A stretch of 64,000 bases of DNA from Cellvibrionaceae bacterium. GTDB lineage: Bacteria > Pseudomonadota > Gammaproteobacteria > Pseudomonadales > Cellvibrionaceae. The stretch covers positions 9,894 through 73,893 of the forward strand of contig JAGKXA010000002.1 of NCBI GenBank assembly GCA_021151615.1, written 5' to 3'. The notes below the pieces were generated by a model. It worked only from the letters and a program-made list of their open reading frames with translations, ran no database searches and was not told where the DNA came from. The position numbers and the translations under genes are program-made. Of the stretch, positions 35,093 to 45,600 are shown in pieces (within the stretch, counting starts at the first letter, position 1; every line of letters begins with the position of its first letter).

Positions 35093-35746
35093 ATGAATTT
35101 ATTGATTCAAAACTGGCGCTGTGCTGTGTCGGTTCTGTTGACGGTATTTTCATTTTTCACAAGTGCGGCTGAATTTGCGCTGACAGTGAAAGATACCAAA
35201 GGTAATCCACAACCCGACGCTGTGGTAGCGTTGGTGCCAGCGCAAAAAAGTAATTACACCGATACACCTACAGTGGCCATTGATCAAATCAACAAACAAT
35301 TTGTACCCGGTGTGATGGCGGTGCGGGTAAATACACGGGTACGTTTTCCTAACAGCGATGATATTCGCCATCATGTCTATTCATTTTCTCCCGCTAAAAA
35401 ATTTGAGTTGCGTTTGTACCATGGTATGGCGGCAGAGCCGGTGTTGTTCGATAAGCCAGGTACTGTAGTGTTGGGTTGTAATATCCACGATTCGATGATT
35501 GGTTACATCTTTGTAGTGGACACACCTTATTTTGCAGTGGCCGACGCTCAAGGCTTGGCACGTATTAGCCAACTACCCGCCGGAATCTATCAGCTGGAAC
35601 TTTATCACCCGCGTATGAACAGCAATTATCCCGTAAGCAGTGTGCAATTAACGGCAAATGAAACTAAACAGGATACGCGCGTGCTCGACAATTTGTCGGA
35701 AGCCAAAACCAGCAAACTGGAAGACGAATTTTCCAATCTTTTTTAA
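35093..35746 (+). CDS. Periplasmic cupredoxin-like protein
   Basis: A 217-residue exported protein with a signal peptide (MNLLIQNWRCAVSVLLTVFSFFTSA). The first domain is a cupredoxin fold. Type 1 copper ligands are visible as His in DDIRHHVYSF and the Cys-His-Met set in GCNIHDSMIGYIF. The C-terminal part (DAQGLARISQLPAGIYQLEL) is like the regulatory domain of carboxypeptidases. It is annotated in relatives as a methylamine utilization protein, but no methylamine dehydrogenase genes are present. It starts 13 bases after the diguanylate cyclase stop and precedes the GGDEF-EAL gene. Confidence 0.83.
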   Translation: MNLLIQNWRCAVSVLLTVFSFFTSAAEFALTVKDTKGNPQPDAVVALVPAQKSNYTDTPTVAIDQINKQFVPGVMAVRVNTRVRFPNSDDIRHHVYSFSPAKKFELRLYHGMAAEPVLFDKPGTVVLGCNIHDSMIGYIFVVDTPYFAVADAQGLARISQLPAGIYQLELYHPRMNSNYPVSSVQLTANETKQDTRVLDNLSEAKTSKLEDEFSNLF

Positions 35747-35857
35747 TCAAACGGCGTTAACCGGGTTACTTTATGTGGATCTTGTTACACGGCATTTATT
35801 ACACAGTAATGCCTTGAATTGCCCTCTTTGAACGGTCCTCCTTGAACGGATAGTGCA

Positions 35858-38185
35858 ATGCCAAAATTCAGTTACCTGCTCAAACTGTTGGTATTTTTGA
35901 TTGGCCTGGTGGTCATTCTGGAGGCTATTTCGTATGTCGCCACGCGGGTGGCAATCAATAAAGCCGTTACCCAAAATGCGCGCGCTGAATTGCTGGCGGG
36001 CGGTGAATTATTCAGCCGCTTGATGCAAAAAAATGTTGAGCAACTAGCGCTCTCGGTAAAGGTGCTCACTGAAGATTTTGGTTTTAAAGATGCGGTCGCC
36101 ACCAACGATGAAAACACCATAGTGTCGGCGCTGGTGAATCATTCTGCGCGCGTTAAGGCCGATATGGGAGTGCTAATTACCAGCGACGGAAAACTAATTG
36201 CCAGCGACCAAGCCTTTGGGGTGCAAATTGTGGATGAATTTGCTGTGCTCAAAGAGCAGGTAATGAAGCGCGGCCAAGCCTACGACATAATTATCGCTAA
36301 CGGTCACGCCTATCAATTTGTAATGTTTTCAGTAAAAGCCCCAGTGGTAATCGGCTTCGCCGGTATGGGTTTTGAAATTAAAAAAGAGTTCAGCGATGAC
36401 TTGCAAAGGCTCACCGGTTTGGAGGTATCATTTGTCGATGGCAGAGATAAAAAATTTCGCTATCTAAGTGGTACTCTTACGGAGAATCAACAACACCAAT
36501 TAATTACCAATCTAAATCTTGAACAAAAAACTGATGAAGTATTCATTTACGATGAACTCATGACGTTAGCTGTTCCCGCTGCGCGTCAAAACACTCACCT
36601 ATTTGCGTTATTGCAAGTTCCCTTAAGTGAAGTGCTTGCTCCCTATGCCCGGTTGAATGTGCAACTATTTATTCTTGCGCTGGGCTTTGCCGGCTTGGCA
36701 GCAATTGCAGCTCTGTTTTTAGCCCGTAGCGTCACTAAGCCAGTTAGCATCTTGGCTGATATTGCACGGCGTATTGCCGCTGGATTTTACGCTACACCGA
36801 TAGTGGTAAAATCCAACGATGAGTTGGGTGATCTGGCGCACGCGTTTATTAGCATGCAAAAGGCGATTGGTGAGCGCGAACAACAAGTGCTTTACCAATC
36901 AGAACATGATGCGTTAACTGGATTACCCAATCGCCTGCGAATATTGCCTGAGCTTGAAGATGCCATTTCGCGCGCCGGTGTACTAAAAGAAAAAATCTTT
37001 CTGCTAATGATCGACATAAAAAATTTCGGTCAGATCAACGATGAAATGAGTCAGGAAATTGGTGATACGGTATTGCGCGAAGTGGGGCAAAAGATCCAGC
37101 GAATCTTAACCCATGGGGATGTATTACGTTTTGGCAGTGATGAATTTGTGGCAATCCTGATGTCGCCCGAACAAACGGCGGTCAACGAATTTATTGAGTT
37201 GATTCACAGCGTATTTAAAACACCTTTGGTAGTCAGTGGCATTCAGTTGAGTATCGAAGTCAATATAGGCGCAGCGCAATATCCTGCGGATGCAGAAAAT
37301 GCCGAGTCACTGTTGCGTCGTGCCACGCTTGCACTCAATGAAGGGCGCGCAAGTGAGCAGCGCAGCTGTTGGTATCAACAGGGCTGGGATGAAAAATATT
37401 TGCGCCGTTTGCATCTGTTTCGTGAATTTGAACCATCGTTGGCAGCAGGCTACATCAGCTTGTATTATCAACCGAAAGTGAATTTGGAGCAGCCAGACCT
37501 ACTGGGTGCAGAAGCATTAGTGCGCTGGCGTCATCCGGAATTAGGTTTCGTGCCACCAGATGAATTTATCGGCGTGATCGAAAGTTCCGGACAAATAACC
37601 TTGCTTACCCGCTGGGTCCTTAAAACGGCAATTGCACAACTGCGCCAATTACTGGACGAAGGCATTAAGCTGACCTGTTCAGTGAATCTATCAGCACTGG
37701 ATTTATTGGTTGATGATTTACCGGCTTATGTCGCCGAATTGCTGCAGGCTAATCGCGTGCCGGCGAAAAATTTATATCTTGAAATTACCGAGAGCGCGAT
37801 TATGGGGGAGGCAGATAAATGCCTGCACAACTTGCAGCGTTTGCGCGACCTCGGCATTACGTTATCGATTGACGACTTCGGTACAGGTTATTCCTCGCTG
37901 TCACAGCTGAAAAAATTACCGGTATCAGAATTGAAAATTGATAAATCGTTTATTTTAAATCTGGTTACCAGCGCCGACGATCAATTAATTGTCCGCTCCA
38001 CGATTGACCTGGGGCACACACTTGGGTTGAGCGTAACCGCCGAGGGTGTTGAGTCCGAGGCAATTAAATCGTTACTCAAAACCTTTGGCTGCGACACAGC
38101 TCAGGGCTATCTCTATAGCAAACCTCTACCTGCACGGGATTTTACCCAGTGGGTGCACCAGTACTTGGCTGAATTGGTGGATTAA
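35858..38185 (+). CDS. Membrane GGDEF-EAL protein, probable c-di-GMP phosphodiesterase
   Basis: A 775-residue inner-membrane sensor. Two membrane helices (about residues 7-27 and 268-290) flank a periplasmic domain of about 240 residues. A HAMP-like segment (ARSVTKPVSILADIARRIAA) follows. The GGDEF domain has RFGSDEFVAIL, with GSDEF in place of GGDEF, so cyclase activity is doubtful. The EAL domain is complete: AEALVRWRHPELGFV, NLSALDLL, EITESAIM, DDFGTGYSSLSQL, ELKIDKSF and TAEGVES. Phosphodiesterase activity is expected. It is followed within 28 bases by the DUF3034 gene, which abuts the globin gene, so the three form an operon. Confidence 0.9.
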   Translation: MPKFSYLLKLLVFLIGLVVILEAISYVATRVAINKAVTQNARAELLAGGELFSRLMQKNVEQLALSVKVLTEDFGFKDAVATNDENTIVSALVNHSARVKADMGVLITSDGKLIASDQAFGVQIVDEFAVLKEQVMKRGQAYDIIIANGHAYQFVMFSVKAPVVIGFAGMGFEIKKEFSDDLQRLTGLEVSFVDGRDKKFRYLSGTLTENQQHQLITNLNLEQKTDEVFIYDELMTLAVPAARQNTHLFALLQVPLSEVLAPYARLNVQLFILALGFAGLAAIAALFLARSVTKPVSILADIARRIAAGFYATPIVVKSNDELGDLAHAFISMQKAIGEREQQVLYQSEHDALTGLPNRLRILPELEDAISRAGVLKEKIFLLMIDIKNFGQINDEMSQEIGDTVLREVGQKIQRILTHGDVLRFGSDEFVAILMSPEQTAVNEFIELIHSVFKTPLVVSGIQLSIEVNIGAAQYPADAENAESLLRRATLALNEGRASEQRSCWYQQGWDEKYLRRLHLFREFEPSLAAGYISLYYQPKVNLEQPDLLGAEALVRWRHPELGFVPPDEFIGVIESSGQITLLTRWVLKTAIAQLRQLLDEGIKLTCSVNLSALDLLVDDLPAYVAELLQANRVPAKNLYLEITESAIMGEADKCLHNLQRLRDLGITLSIDDFGTGYSSLSQLKKLPVSELKIDKSFILNLVTSADDQLIVRSTIDLGHTLGLSVTAEGVESEAIKSLLKTFGCDTAQGYLYSKPLPARDFTQWVHQYLAELVD

Positions 38186-38212
38186 ATGATGTGCATTAAT
38201 GGAGTGAGTAAT

Positions 38213-39091
38213 ATGAAAATTAGCGGAGTGATTTTTTTCCTGTGCTCCATTAGCAGTGTCTCGGCAACTACACTCGACAGTGACGAAAAAATAACGCGCA
38301 GTCGTTTGTTGGTTACCGGCGGTGCCTCAACCATCGAAGGCACCGCCGGCGGCGGTATAGTACCCATGGCTGTTATTTCTGGTTATGGCGCGCAGGAGGA
38401 GCAGGGCGGTACCGCCTTTGCGAGTTATCTGGATACTGGCGATTATCAACTTGAAGTAGTGGGTGCGAGCTGGAGCTGGCGCAATCGTTTGGAGCTATCG
38501 GTTGCGCAACAAAAACTCACCCATAATTCGCTTACTGCCGCACTGAGCTTGCCAACAGATTCTATTAGCCAGCGAATTTATTCGGCCAAGTTGCGCGTGG
38601 CGGGCGATCTGATTTATACGCCTATGCCGCAAATTAGTGTAGCTGTGCAGCATAAAGAAAATCTGGATTTCCTGGTGCCCGGAGCTGTAGGGGCCAAAGA
38701 GGATTCAGGGACTGATATTAATTTAACAGCAACCAAGGTTTTTCTCGGCGGATTTTTAAATCGCAACTTATTAGTCAATGCCAATTTGCGTTATACCAAT
38801 GCCAATCAAACCGGATTGGTTGGTTTTGGTGGCGATAAAAATGACGGTAAAGAAATTTTGCCGGAAATTTCTGCCGGCCTGCTGCTAAATAAGCATTGGT
38901 TACTGGGAACTGAATATCGCCAAAAACCCAACAACCTTTCATTTATCAAAGAAGACGATTGGCAAACGGCATTTATCGGCTGGTTTCCCTCGCGCAATAT
39001 TGCAGTGGTTGCTGCCTGGGTAGATCTTGGTGAAGTTGCCACTTTTAAAGACCAGACAGGTTGGTATTTATCCTTACAAGGGAGTTTTTAG
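38213..39091 (+). CDS. DUF3034 outer-membrane protein
   Basis: A 292-residue exported protein with signal peptide MKISGVIFFLCSISSVSA. The rest has the alternating polar/hydrophobic pattern of a beta-barrel and ends in an aromatic residue (WYLSLQGSF), typical of outer membrane insertion. It matches the DUF3034 family, function unknown. GGAGTG lies before the ATG at 38213; a longer start at 38186 is possible. The stop is two bases before the globin start. Confidence 0.82.
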   Translation: MKISGVIFFLCSISSVSATTLDSDEKITRSRLLVTGGASTIEGTAGGGIVPMAVISGYGAQEEQGGTAFASYLDTGDYQLEVVGASWSWRNRLELSVAQQKLTHNSLTAALSLPTDSISQRIYSAKLRVAGDLIYTPMPQISVAVQHKENLDFLVPGAVGAKEDSGTDINLTATKVFLGGFLNRNLLVNANLRYTNANQTGLVGFGGDKNDGKEILPEISAGLLLNKHWLLGTEYRQKPNNLSFIKEDDWQTAFIGWFPSRNIAVVAAWVDLGEVATFKDQTGWYLSLQGSF

Positions 39092-39093
39092 CC

Positions 39094-39522
39094 ATGCGTA
39101 CCCAAGGGTTAATGATTGCGAGTCTGATCGCGGTGCTGTTCCTGTCCGCCTGTGCCAGCGGTACAAAAAAATCCCTCTATGACGAGCTGGGCCAATATGA
39201 AGGCATAGAAAATATTGTGCGCGAATTAATTTTTGTTATCGCAAAAGACGAACGGGTTAAACCGCGCTACAAGGGCGTGAATATGCAGCATTTTAAAAAG
39301 GGCCTGAGCGATTATATTTGTGAACTTTCCGGTGGGCCTTGCGAGTACCAGAACGAAAATATGAAATTGGTTCATGCTGGCCATAACTATACCAACACCG
39401 AATTTAACGCGATCGTAGAGGACTTGATTCTGGCGATGGAAAAACGCGGTGTGCCGGTTGCCACCCAAAATCGTCTCTTGGCTCTCCTTGCTCCCGCCTA
39501 TAAAGATGTGGTTTACCAATAA
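39094..39522 (+). CDS. Lipoprotein group 1 truncated hemoglobin
   Basis: A 142-residue protein with a lipoprotein signal, MRTQGLMIASLIAVLFLSAC, Cys20 being the lipidated residue; no Asp follows, so outer-membrane sorting is likely. The mature part is a truncated globin: LYDELGQYEGIENIVRELIF, KPRYKGVNMQHFKKGLSDYI and LVHAGHNYTNTEFNAIVEDL, with the proximal heme His probably 94 or 97. Truncated hemoglobins are usually cytoplasmic, so an exported one is unusual. Ligand could be O2 or NO. It is the last gene of the GGDEF-EAL/DUF3034 operon. Confidence 0.85.
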   Translation: MRTQGLMIASLIAVLFLSACASGTKKSLYDELGQYEGIENIVRELIFVIAKDERVKPRYKGVNMQHFKKGLSDYICELSGGPCEYQNENMKLVHAGHNYTNTEFNAIVEDLILAMEKRGVPVATQNRLLALLAPAYKDVVYQ

Positions 39523-39689
39523 TTTTGTGATGCCCCGGAAATTTTTGGTTTAACACTATTTAACATTTATCCACAAATTTGAGTGTGCTCGTGCGCAGTA
39601 GCAGGTTTATCCTTTGTGACACCTGACTTGTATGCCAGTTGCTATGATTGGTAAATACACATAACAAAAAACAGCTCGAGACAATTGGA

Positions 39690-42182
39690 ATGAATACACC
39701 AGCCTTAAAAAAATCGGTGCTTGCCTTGTTGATGGTAAGCATCGTTTCCGCACCTGCCATCTGGGCCGATGCGTTAACTCTAAATAATCAGGATTACTTT
39801 GAAATGCAGGGGCTTAACGTTACTGTGTTTAGTGATATCTACCCCGATGGTCATCAGACAGGGGTAACCGTAATCCAGCATGGCAGCCGTGTTGCCGCTA
39901 ATGGTGATTTGCGCTTGGAAATTTCACCTGGTCAGTGGTCACCTATGCCAGTGGGTGGCAAGCAAATTGTTGATAAAAAAACGCAAACGATTAGCCAGAG
40001 CCTTTCCTATCCCGATCCGAGTAAAGACCGCAAAGGTTTTAACCCAATTATTTATCCGGATTTAAAATTTACCTATCAGGTCAATGTGACCGCTTTGAAA
40101 GATAATCAATTTAAAATTAGCGTCGATTTGGAGCAGCCGCTTCCGCAAGAGTGGGTAGGAAAGATCGGCTTTAACTTTGAAATTTTTCCGGGCGAATATT
40201 TTGGTAAATCCTGGCTGCTGGATGAGCAGAGCGGCATTTTCCCCCAACAGCCCAATGGCCCTTTGGTAAATCCCCATGGCGAGTTTTTAACAGCCGCCCT
40301 GGCGACAGGAAAAAAATTAATTGTTGCTCCCGATACCGATAAACAGCGAATGACTATTGAAAGTAAAACGGGTGAGTTGGAGTTGTGGGATGGCCGTGCC
40401 AATCACAATAACGGCTGGTACATAGTGCGCGGAGTTATTCCGGCAGAAAAAACCAAAGGCGCATTGGAGTGGGTCGTGACTCCCCATGTGATTAAAAACT
40501 GGGTTTATGAACCGGTTATTCAAGTATCACAAGTGGGTTATGGCACGGCACAAACCAAACAGGTAGTCATCGAGCAAGACAAGCGCGATACCAAAGCGTC
40601 CGAGATAAAAATTTATCGATTGTCGGAAAACGGAAAAACAGAAGTTAAAAAAGCCAAAGTAAAACCCTGGGGCAATTTCCTGCGCTACCAATACATGACT
40701 TACGATTTCTCCGATATCAAAACGCCGGGCATGTACCAAATCAGCTACCGCGATAAAACCTCACACACGTTTAAAATTGGCGACGATGTGTTATCGCGTC
40801 ACGCCTGGCAGCCGACACTGGAATATTTTTTACCCGTGCAGATGTGTCATATGCGCGTGAATGAAAAGTATCGTGTCTGGCACGGGTTGGATCACCAGGA
40901 TGACGCGCGCATGATGCCGCTCAATTTTAATCATATCGACGGTTATATTTCTGACGGCAGTACGCGCACGCCATTCAAGCCGGGCGAAAGGGTTCCCGGT
41001 TTGAATGCCGGTGGTTGGCATGATGCCGGTGATTACGACCTGCGCGTGGAATCGCAAATGGGTACAGTATGGTTGCTCGCCACTATGGTGGAAGAGTTTG
41101 GATTGAATCACGATGCGACCTTAATTGACCAGGAGAAAAAACTGGTTGAAATACATGTTGCTGATGGGAAAAACGATGCGTTGCAACAAATCGAACACGG
41201 TTTGCTGAGTGTGCTGGGCGGCTACAAGGCAATGGGGCGGTTGTATCGCGGCATTATTGAGCCAACTATTCGTCAGTATGTATTACTGGGCGATGCTATG
41301 GTGCAAACGGATAATTTGCCCTATGACCCATCACTTAAGGAAGGTGAAGTGAAAAATGGTAAATCCGGCACGCCGGATGATCGTTGGGTATTTACCGAAG
41401 ATAATCCCGAGCGCGAATTGGATGTCGCCGCAGGTTTAGCCGCAGCGGCGCGCGTATTGAAAACCCACAATCCACAAATGGCAAAAGAGGCGCTGGATGC
41501 AGCACAAAATCTGTATCGCATCGCTGCACCTAAAACCAAAAAGCAGGACGTGCGTGTGTTTGCATTGGCTGAATTAATTCTCGCGACCGATAGCGATATT
41601 TATCGCAAGGAATTAATTGGCTTGCAACAAAACATAGTGGCAGAGATTGAAAAAACTGGTTGGGCAATTGGCCGGGTCATGCCAACCATTGACGATGAAA
41701 AATTTACCGCAGCGATTAACAGCGCAGTAGAAAATTATCAAAAAACGGTGCGCGAGCGTGCTAAAACCGAATCGCCCTACGGTGTGCCTTACAAACCCAA
41801 TATTTGGGGCGCGGGTTGGAGTATCCAGGATTTTGGTGTTAAACAATATTTCTTCCACAAATCCTGGCCACAATTTACTGGTACCGATTCCTACGTGAAT
41901 GCATTGAATTTTGTGTTGGGTGTACACCCGGGTACTAACACCCAAAGTTTTGCCTCGGGCGTGGGCGCGAATTCCGCCACGGTGGCTTACGGCGTTAATC
42001 GCGCCGACTGGTCTTACATTCCCGGTGGCGTAATTTCCGGCACGGCATTAATTCGCCCGGATTTACCCGAATTAAAAATCTGGCCCTTCTTTTGGCAACA
42101 AACCGAATATGTGATGGGTGGTGGTGAAGCCAACTATATGTTCCTGGCGTTGGCGGTGGATCAGTTAAACAACAGCAAATAG
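39690..42182 (+). CDS. Glycoside hydrolase family 9 enzyme
   Basis: An 830-residue secreted hydrolase. A signal peptide (LLMVSIVSAPAIWA) is followed by about 250 residues of beta-rich sequence without a recognised name, then an Ig-like CelD_N domain (VIQVSQVGYGTAQTKQVVIE and GMYQISYRDKTSHTFKIG). The (alpha/alpha)6 catalytic domain begins near residue 365 and contains NAGGWHDAGDYDLR with Asp445 and Asp448 (nucleophile-assisting base pair) and ends with GGGEANYMFLAL, Glu813 being the proton donor. The family includes endoglucanases, exo-beta-glucosaminidases and glucosidases; a cello- or chito-oligosaccharide substrate is possible. No CBM or dockerin. The ATG at 39690 has GGA only, but the signal peptide fixes the region. 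Confidence 0.9.
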   Translation: MNTPALKKSVLALLMVSIVSAPAIWADALTLNNQDYFEMQGLNVTVFSDIYPDGHQTGVTVIQHGSRVAANGDLRLEISPGQWSPMPVGGKQIVDKKTQTISQSLSYPDPSKDRKGFNPIIYPDLKFTYQVNVTALKDNQFKISVDLEQPLPQEWVGKIGFNFEIFPGEYFGKSWLLDEQSGIFPQQPNGPLVNPHGEFLTAALATGKKLIVAPDTDKQRMTIESKTGELELWDGRANHNNGWYIVRGVIPAEKTKGALEWVVTPHVIKNWVYEPVIQVSQVGYGTAQTKQVVIEQDKRDTKASEIKIYRLSENGKTEVKKAKVKPWGNFLRYQYMTYDFSDIKTPGMYQISYRDKTSHTFKIGDDVLSRHAWQPTLEYFLPVQMCHMRVNEKYRVWHGLDHQDDARMMPLNFNHIDGYISDGSTRTPFKPGERVPGLNAGGWHDAGDYDLRVESQMGTVWLLATMVEEFGLNHDATLIDQEKKLVEIHVADGKNDALQQIEHGLLSVLGGYKAMGRLYRGIIEPTIRQYVLLGDAMVQTDNLPYDPSLKEGEVKNGKSGTPDDRWVFTEDNPERELDVAAGLAAAARVLKTHNPQMAKEALDAAQNLYRIAAPKTKKQDVRVFALAELILATDSDIYRKELIGLQQNIVAEIEKTGWAIGRVMPTIDDEKFTAAINSAVENYQKTVRERAKTESPYGVPYKPNIWGAGWSIQDFGVKQYFFHKSWPQFTGTDSYVNALNFVLGVHPGTNTQSFASGVGANSATVAYGVNRADWSYIPGGVISGTALIRPDLPELKIWPFFWQQTEYVMGGGEANYMFLALAVDQLNNSK

Positions 42183-42568
42183 TCTTTTACCTAATGCGGC
42201 AATGGTTTATGAACAATTATTGCCGCAACAATGGTCACTCTATTTTTGCGTGAGCTGTATTGATGATTGGTAAGCTTATTATTAATAGGATTAATGTTCT
42301 TTCGTCATTAGCAGCAAATCAGTTAAATCTTAAAAATCAAATTTCCGTTAACTTGAAATATCTTGTGCCAAAAATGCAGGCTTCCTCTATTTTTGGCGCC
42401 AGATATTTTTTACTGGTTGTGATTTTAAAAAGATTGTCCACAGTTAGACCGCTTGGGTGCATAACAGTGTTTTTTTTTGTAAACCGGCGCTTCGTCCTTT
42501 TCGTTTTATAAGCTTATGTCATTGAAAACCTTGCGTATTTGAATTGTGTTTCGTTTCTACCCATTGTT
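42183..42568. other. Intergenic region upstream of TonB receptor 1
   Basis: About 390 A/T-rich bases after the GH9 gene with no supported gene or clear terminator. The section contains T runs (TTTTTTTTGT near 42470) and leads to two operators at 42569-42615. Confidence 0.5.
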
Positions 42569-42580
42569 GACAACGTTGTC
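42569..42580. promoter_or_regulatory. LacI-type operator 1 (GACAACGTTGTC)
   Basis: A perfect 12-base dyad with a central CG, typical of LacI/GalR-family operators. 95 bases before the TonB receptor 1 start, and followed by an identical copy. Confidence 0.72.
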
Positions 42581-42603
42581 CATATGGGCTTAAGTTGCTT
42601 TCC

Positions 42604-42615
42604 GACAACGTTGTC
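42604..42615. promoter_or_regulatory. LacI-type operator 2 (GACAACGTTGTC)
   Basis: The second identical dyad, 35 bases (about 3.3 helical turns) from the first and 59 bases before the start of TonB receptor 1. Two sites on similar faces of the helix favour cooperative repression. Confidence 0.72.
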
Positions 42616-42674
42616 GATCATTGGTTCCAGCGTTGCAGAGGCTTATCAACATTAAAATAGCTAGAGGGATAGTC

Positions 42675-45600
42675 ATGACGAACAAATTAAGAGATTCAAT
42701 CCGCTCGGTGAACCGCAAGCTGATGCTGTGCGGCTCCGCAGCAACCCTTGCCGTATTTGCGTCCGGCGTGCAAGCGCAGGAGCCTGTGGAAGAAGTACTG
42801 GTTCAAGGTGTACGCGCCGCGCAGGAAAGTGCGGTTAACACCAAGCGCGATGCGGTTTCTGTAGTGGACGGTATTTCCGCAGAAGATATTGGTAAGTTGC
42901 CAGACGTTACTATTTCTGACTCCTTGCAACGTATTCCTGGCGTGCAAGTAACCCGTACCGCCGGTGAAGGTGGCCCGGTGCAAATTCGCGGTTTGGGTAG
43001 CGTAGGTACCAGCCTGAATGGTGAGACATTCCTGAGTGCGACCACCATTGACCAGTCAGCCGCTGACTTTGGTGACTTGCCATCTACCCTGTTCTCTGGT
43101 GCAGCTATTTATAAATCGCCTTTGGCAACCAATACCGCCATTGGTATTTCCGGTACTGTAGACCTGAAAACCCGCCGCCCGTTTGATATGGATGACGGCT
43201 GGACTTTTGCGGGTACTGGTGAGCTCGACCGGGGTTCTATTAGTAAAGAAGATGACCCAACCTTTACCGGTTTGGTTAACTGGAAAAATGATCGTATTGG
43301 TTTCCTGGTTGCTGGTGCGACTACCGAGAAAAACCTGGCTACTGACTTTAATGGTTATTTTGATACCTCTGAAAACGGCGGTATTGGTGCAACCAACAAT
43401 ACCCATACCTGGGGTGAGAAGCCGCTTGGAAATGCGGATATTCGTAACTTGGTACCGCAAGGTTTTGCTGCGTTCCACAAAGCGGAAGAGCGTCATCGCG
43501 ATGGCTTGAATGCGTCTTTCCAGGCCGATTTGGGCGAAGGTTTTGAGGTGGTTGCCGATTACTTCTACAGCGATCAGGAACGCTGGAATCGCCGCGCAGG
43601 TTTCTCCCATAACAACCGTTGGCAGACGTTTGCTGGTTACGCGGAAGGAACTCAGTTCGGTGATTCGTTTGTTTATACGCCTAAAGGTGGTGAGCCGCAA
43701 AACTGGCGTACGGTAACTGCATTCACAGCAGAACCATACCGTTTGCAATCTTTTGCGCAAACCAACTACAACCAGGAAAAATCGCAAAACTATAATTTTG
43801 AGCTGAATTACGACAATGACGGTGATTTGACCGGCCAAGTACGGTTGACTCGCGCTACTGCCGATGCGGCTATGCGTCACGGTTATGGCGAAGGCGATAT
43901 CCTGAGTATTGATAAGGGCTCAATTGTTACTGGTCCAGGTGGTTTGATTCCTGCCAGTCAATGTAATAAAGCCCGTGGCGACATCATTGTGGGCGACAAA
44001 GGTGGTTGTTTTGCTGCTTATGCACCGGGTGGAATCACCAGTCGCTTCCGCATTGGTTATGACGTAGCTGGCGACCATCCAACCTTCTCAGGTTTCGATC
44101 AGGTTGTTAATGGCGGAAAAGGCTCACGTACCGTTGCCCAATACATGGCCGATATTGATTCCTACCACATTGGCGCATTCTCTTCTGAAAACAATACTGA
44201 TCGCGACGCAACCTTGAATACTTTCAGCACTCGCTGGAATTATAAATTCGATGACCAGCCGTTCCTGACCAGTGTTGATTTTGGTGCGCGTAATAGCCAA
44301 CGTGCTGTAGATAGCGTTCAGTTTTCCTATTTCGGTAAGTTAAATGGCGGATGTTCTGCGCAGTGGAAAGCCGTTGACCAGTTTACCGATAAACCTGCTG
44401 GCGAAGCGGCACAGACATCGGCTGGTTGTGACCCGGCGTTACCGCAAGGTGAGTTCGTTACCGGGCTGGATCAAACGGGTAAGGCTTACAACAATCAATA
44501 TGTGAATTACACCTTGCTCAAGCCAACACGTTTGGATGAACACAACGATGTTATTTGGGTGGATGATTTTGGTGGTGTTAAAGGTTTGCCAGGCGTATGG
44601 GTAATTGATCCTCGTTCATTTGACAATACTTTGGCCTTCCAGGAAAAAGTATTTGGTGCGCAAGAAAAAGTTATTAACCCTGGTCAGTCTTTCCGTGTTG
44701 AGCTGGAAGAGTTCAGTTACTTCCTTCAGGCTAATCTGGAATATGGCATTGTTAGCGGTAATGTGGGTGTTAAGGTAATCGATACCGATTTGACAATTGT
44801 AGCCAATGAAGTAGGCGCGCAATTGCCTCACTCAGGAACTAACGTTGATACCGGTGATGTTGTAACCAAGCGTTCTTATACTGACTATTTGCCATCGTTG
44901 AACCTGGTGGCTGATGTGGCGGAAGACGTAAAAATTCGCTTGGCTTACGGTGAAAGCATGATGCCACTGAATCTGCTGCAATGGGGTGGTGGTAAATCGG
45001 TAGGCCGCGTATTTAACAATGCCTGTAATTGTATGCGTGTGGCTAACGGTAGCTTGGCTGGTAACCCTGATCTGGATCCAATTCGTTCAACTAACTATGA
45101 CTTGTCTGCAGAGTGGTATCTCGGCGGTGCGTCTATGGTGAGTGCAGGCCTCTTTAAAATTGAAATTGATAGCTTTATCGAAGACGGTACTGTGATGGTT
45201 GACGAACCTGATTCTGACGGTGTTCGTCGTGGCCCCTGGCAGTTTAATGCGTTGGTACAAGGCAAGGGTGGTGAGGTTAAAGGCCTTGAGCTAGCCGCGA
45301 AATTTGCATTCAGTGATATTACCGATGCGCCCGTAATCAGCAATATGGGTGTTGATGTCAACTACACCAAGTCCGACAGTTCACAGGAGCGGAAAGGATT
45401 TAATGGTGAAGAGTTGCCGTTTGTGAATAACTCCAAAGACACCTACAACTTTGTAGCCTGGTATGAAAACGAAGTGGTTTCTGCGCGTGTAGCTTATAAC
45501 TTCCGCTCGCCACGTTTGATTACCGCTGGTAACCCTGCAACTGCTGAGCAGGCATTGTATCAGGACGATTACGGTCAAATGGACGTAAACGTAACCTATA

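Noticed and set aside
42260..42511. Open frame of 83 codons upstream of TonB receptor 1
   Set aside because: Runs through A/T-rich intergenic DNA with no ribosome binding site or conserved features.
43056..43880. Open frame of 274 codons on the - strand
   Set aside because: It lies antisense to the barrel of TonB receptor 1, has no signal or family features, and is a shadow of that gene's codon bias.
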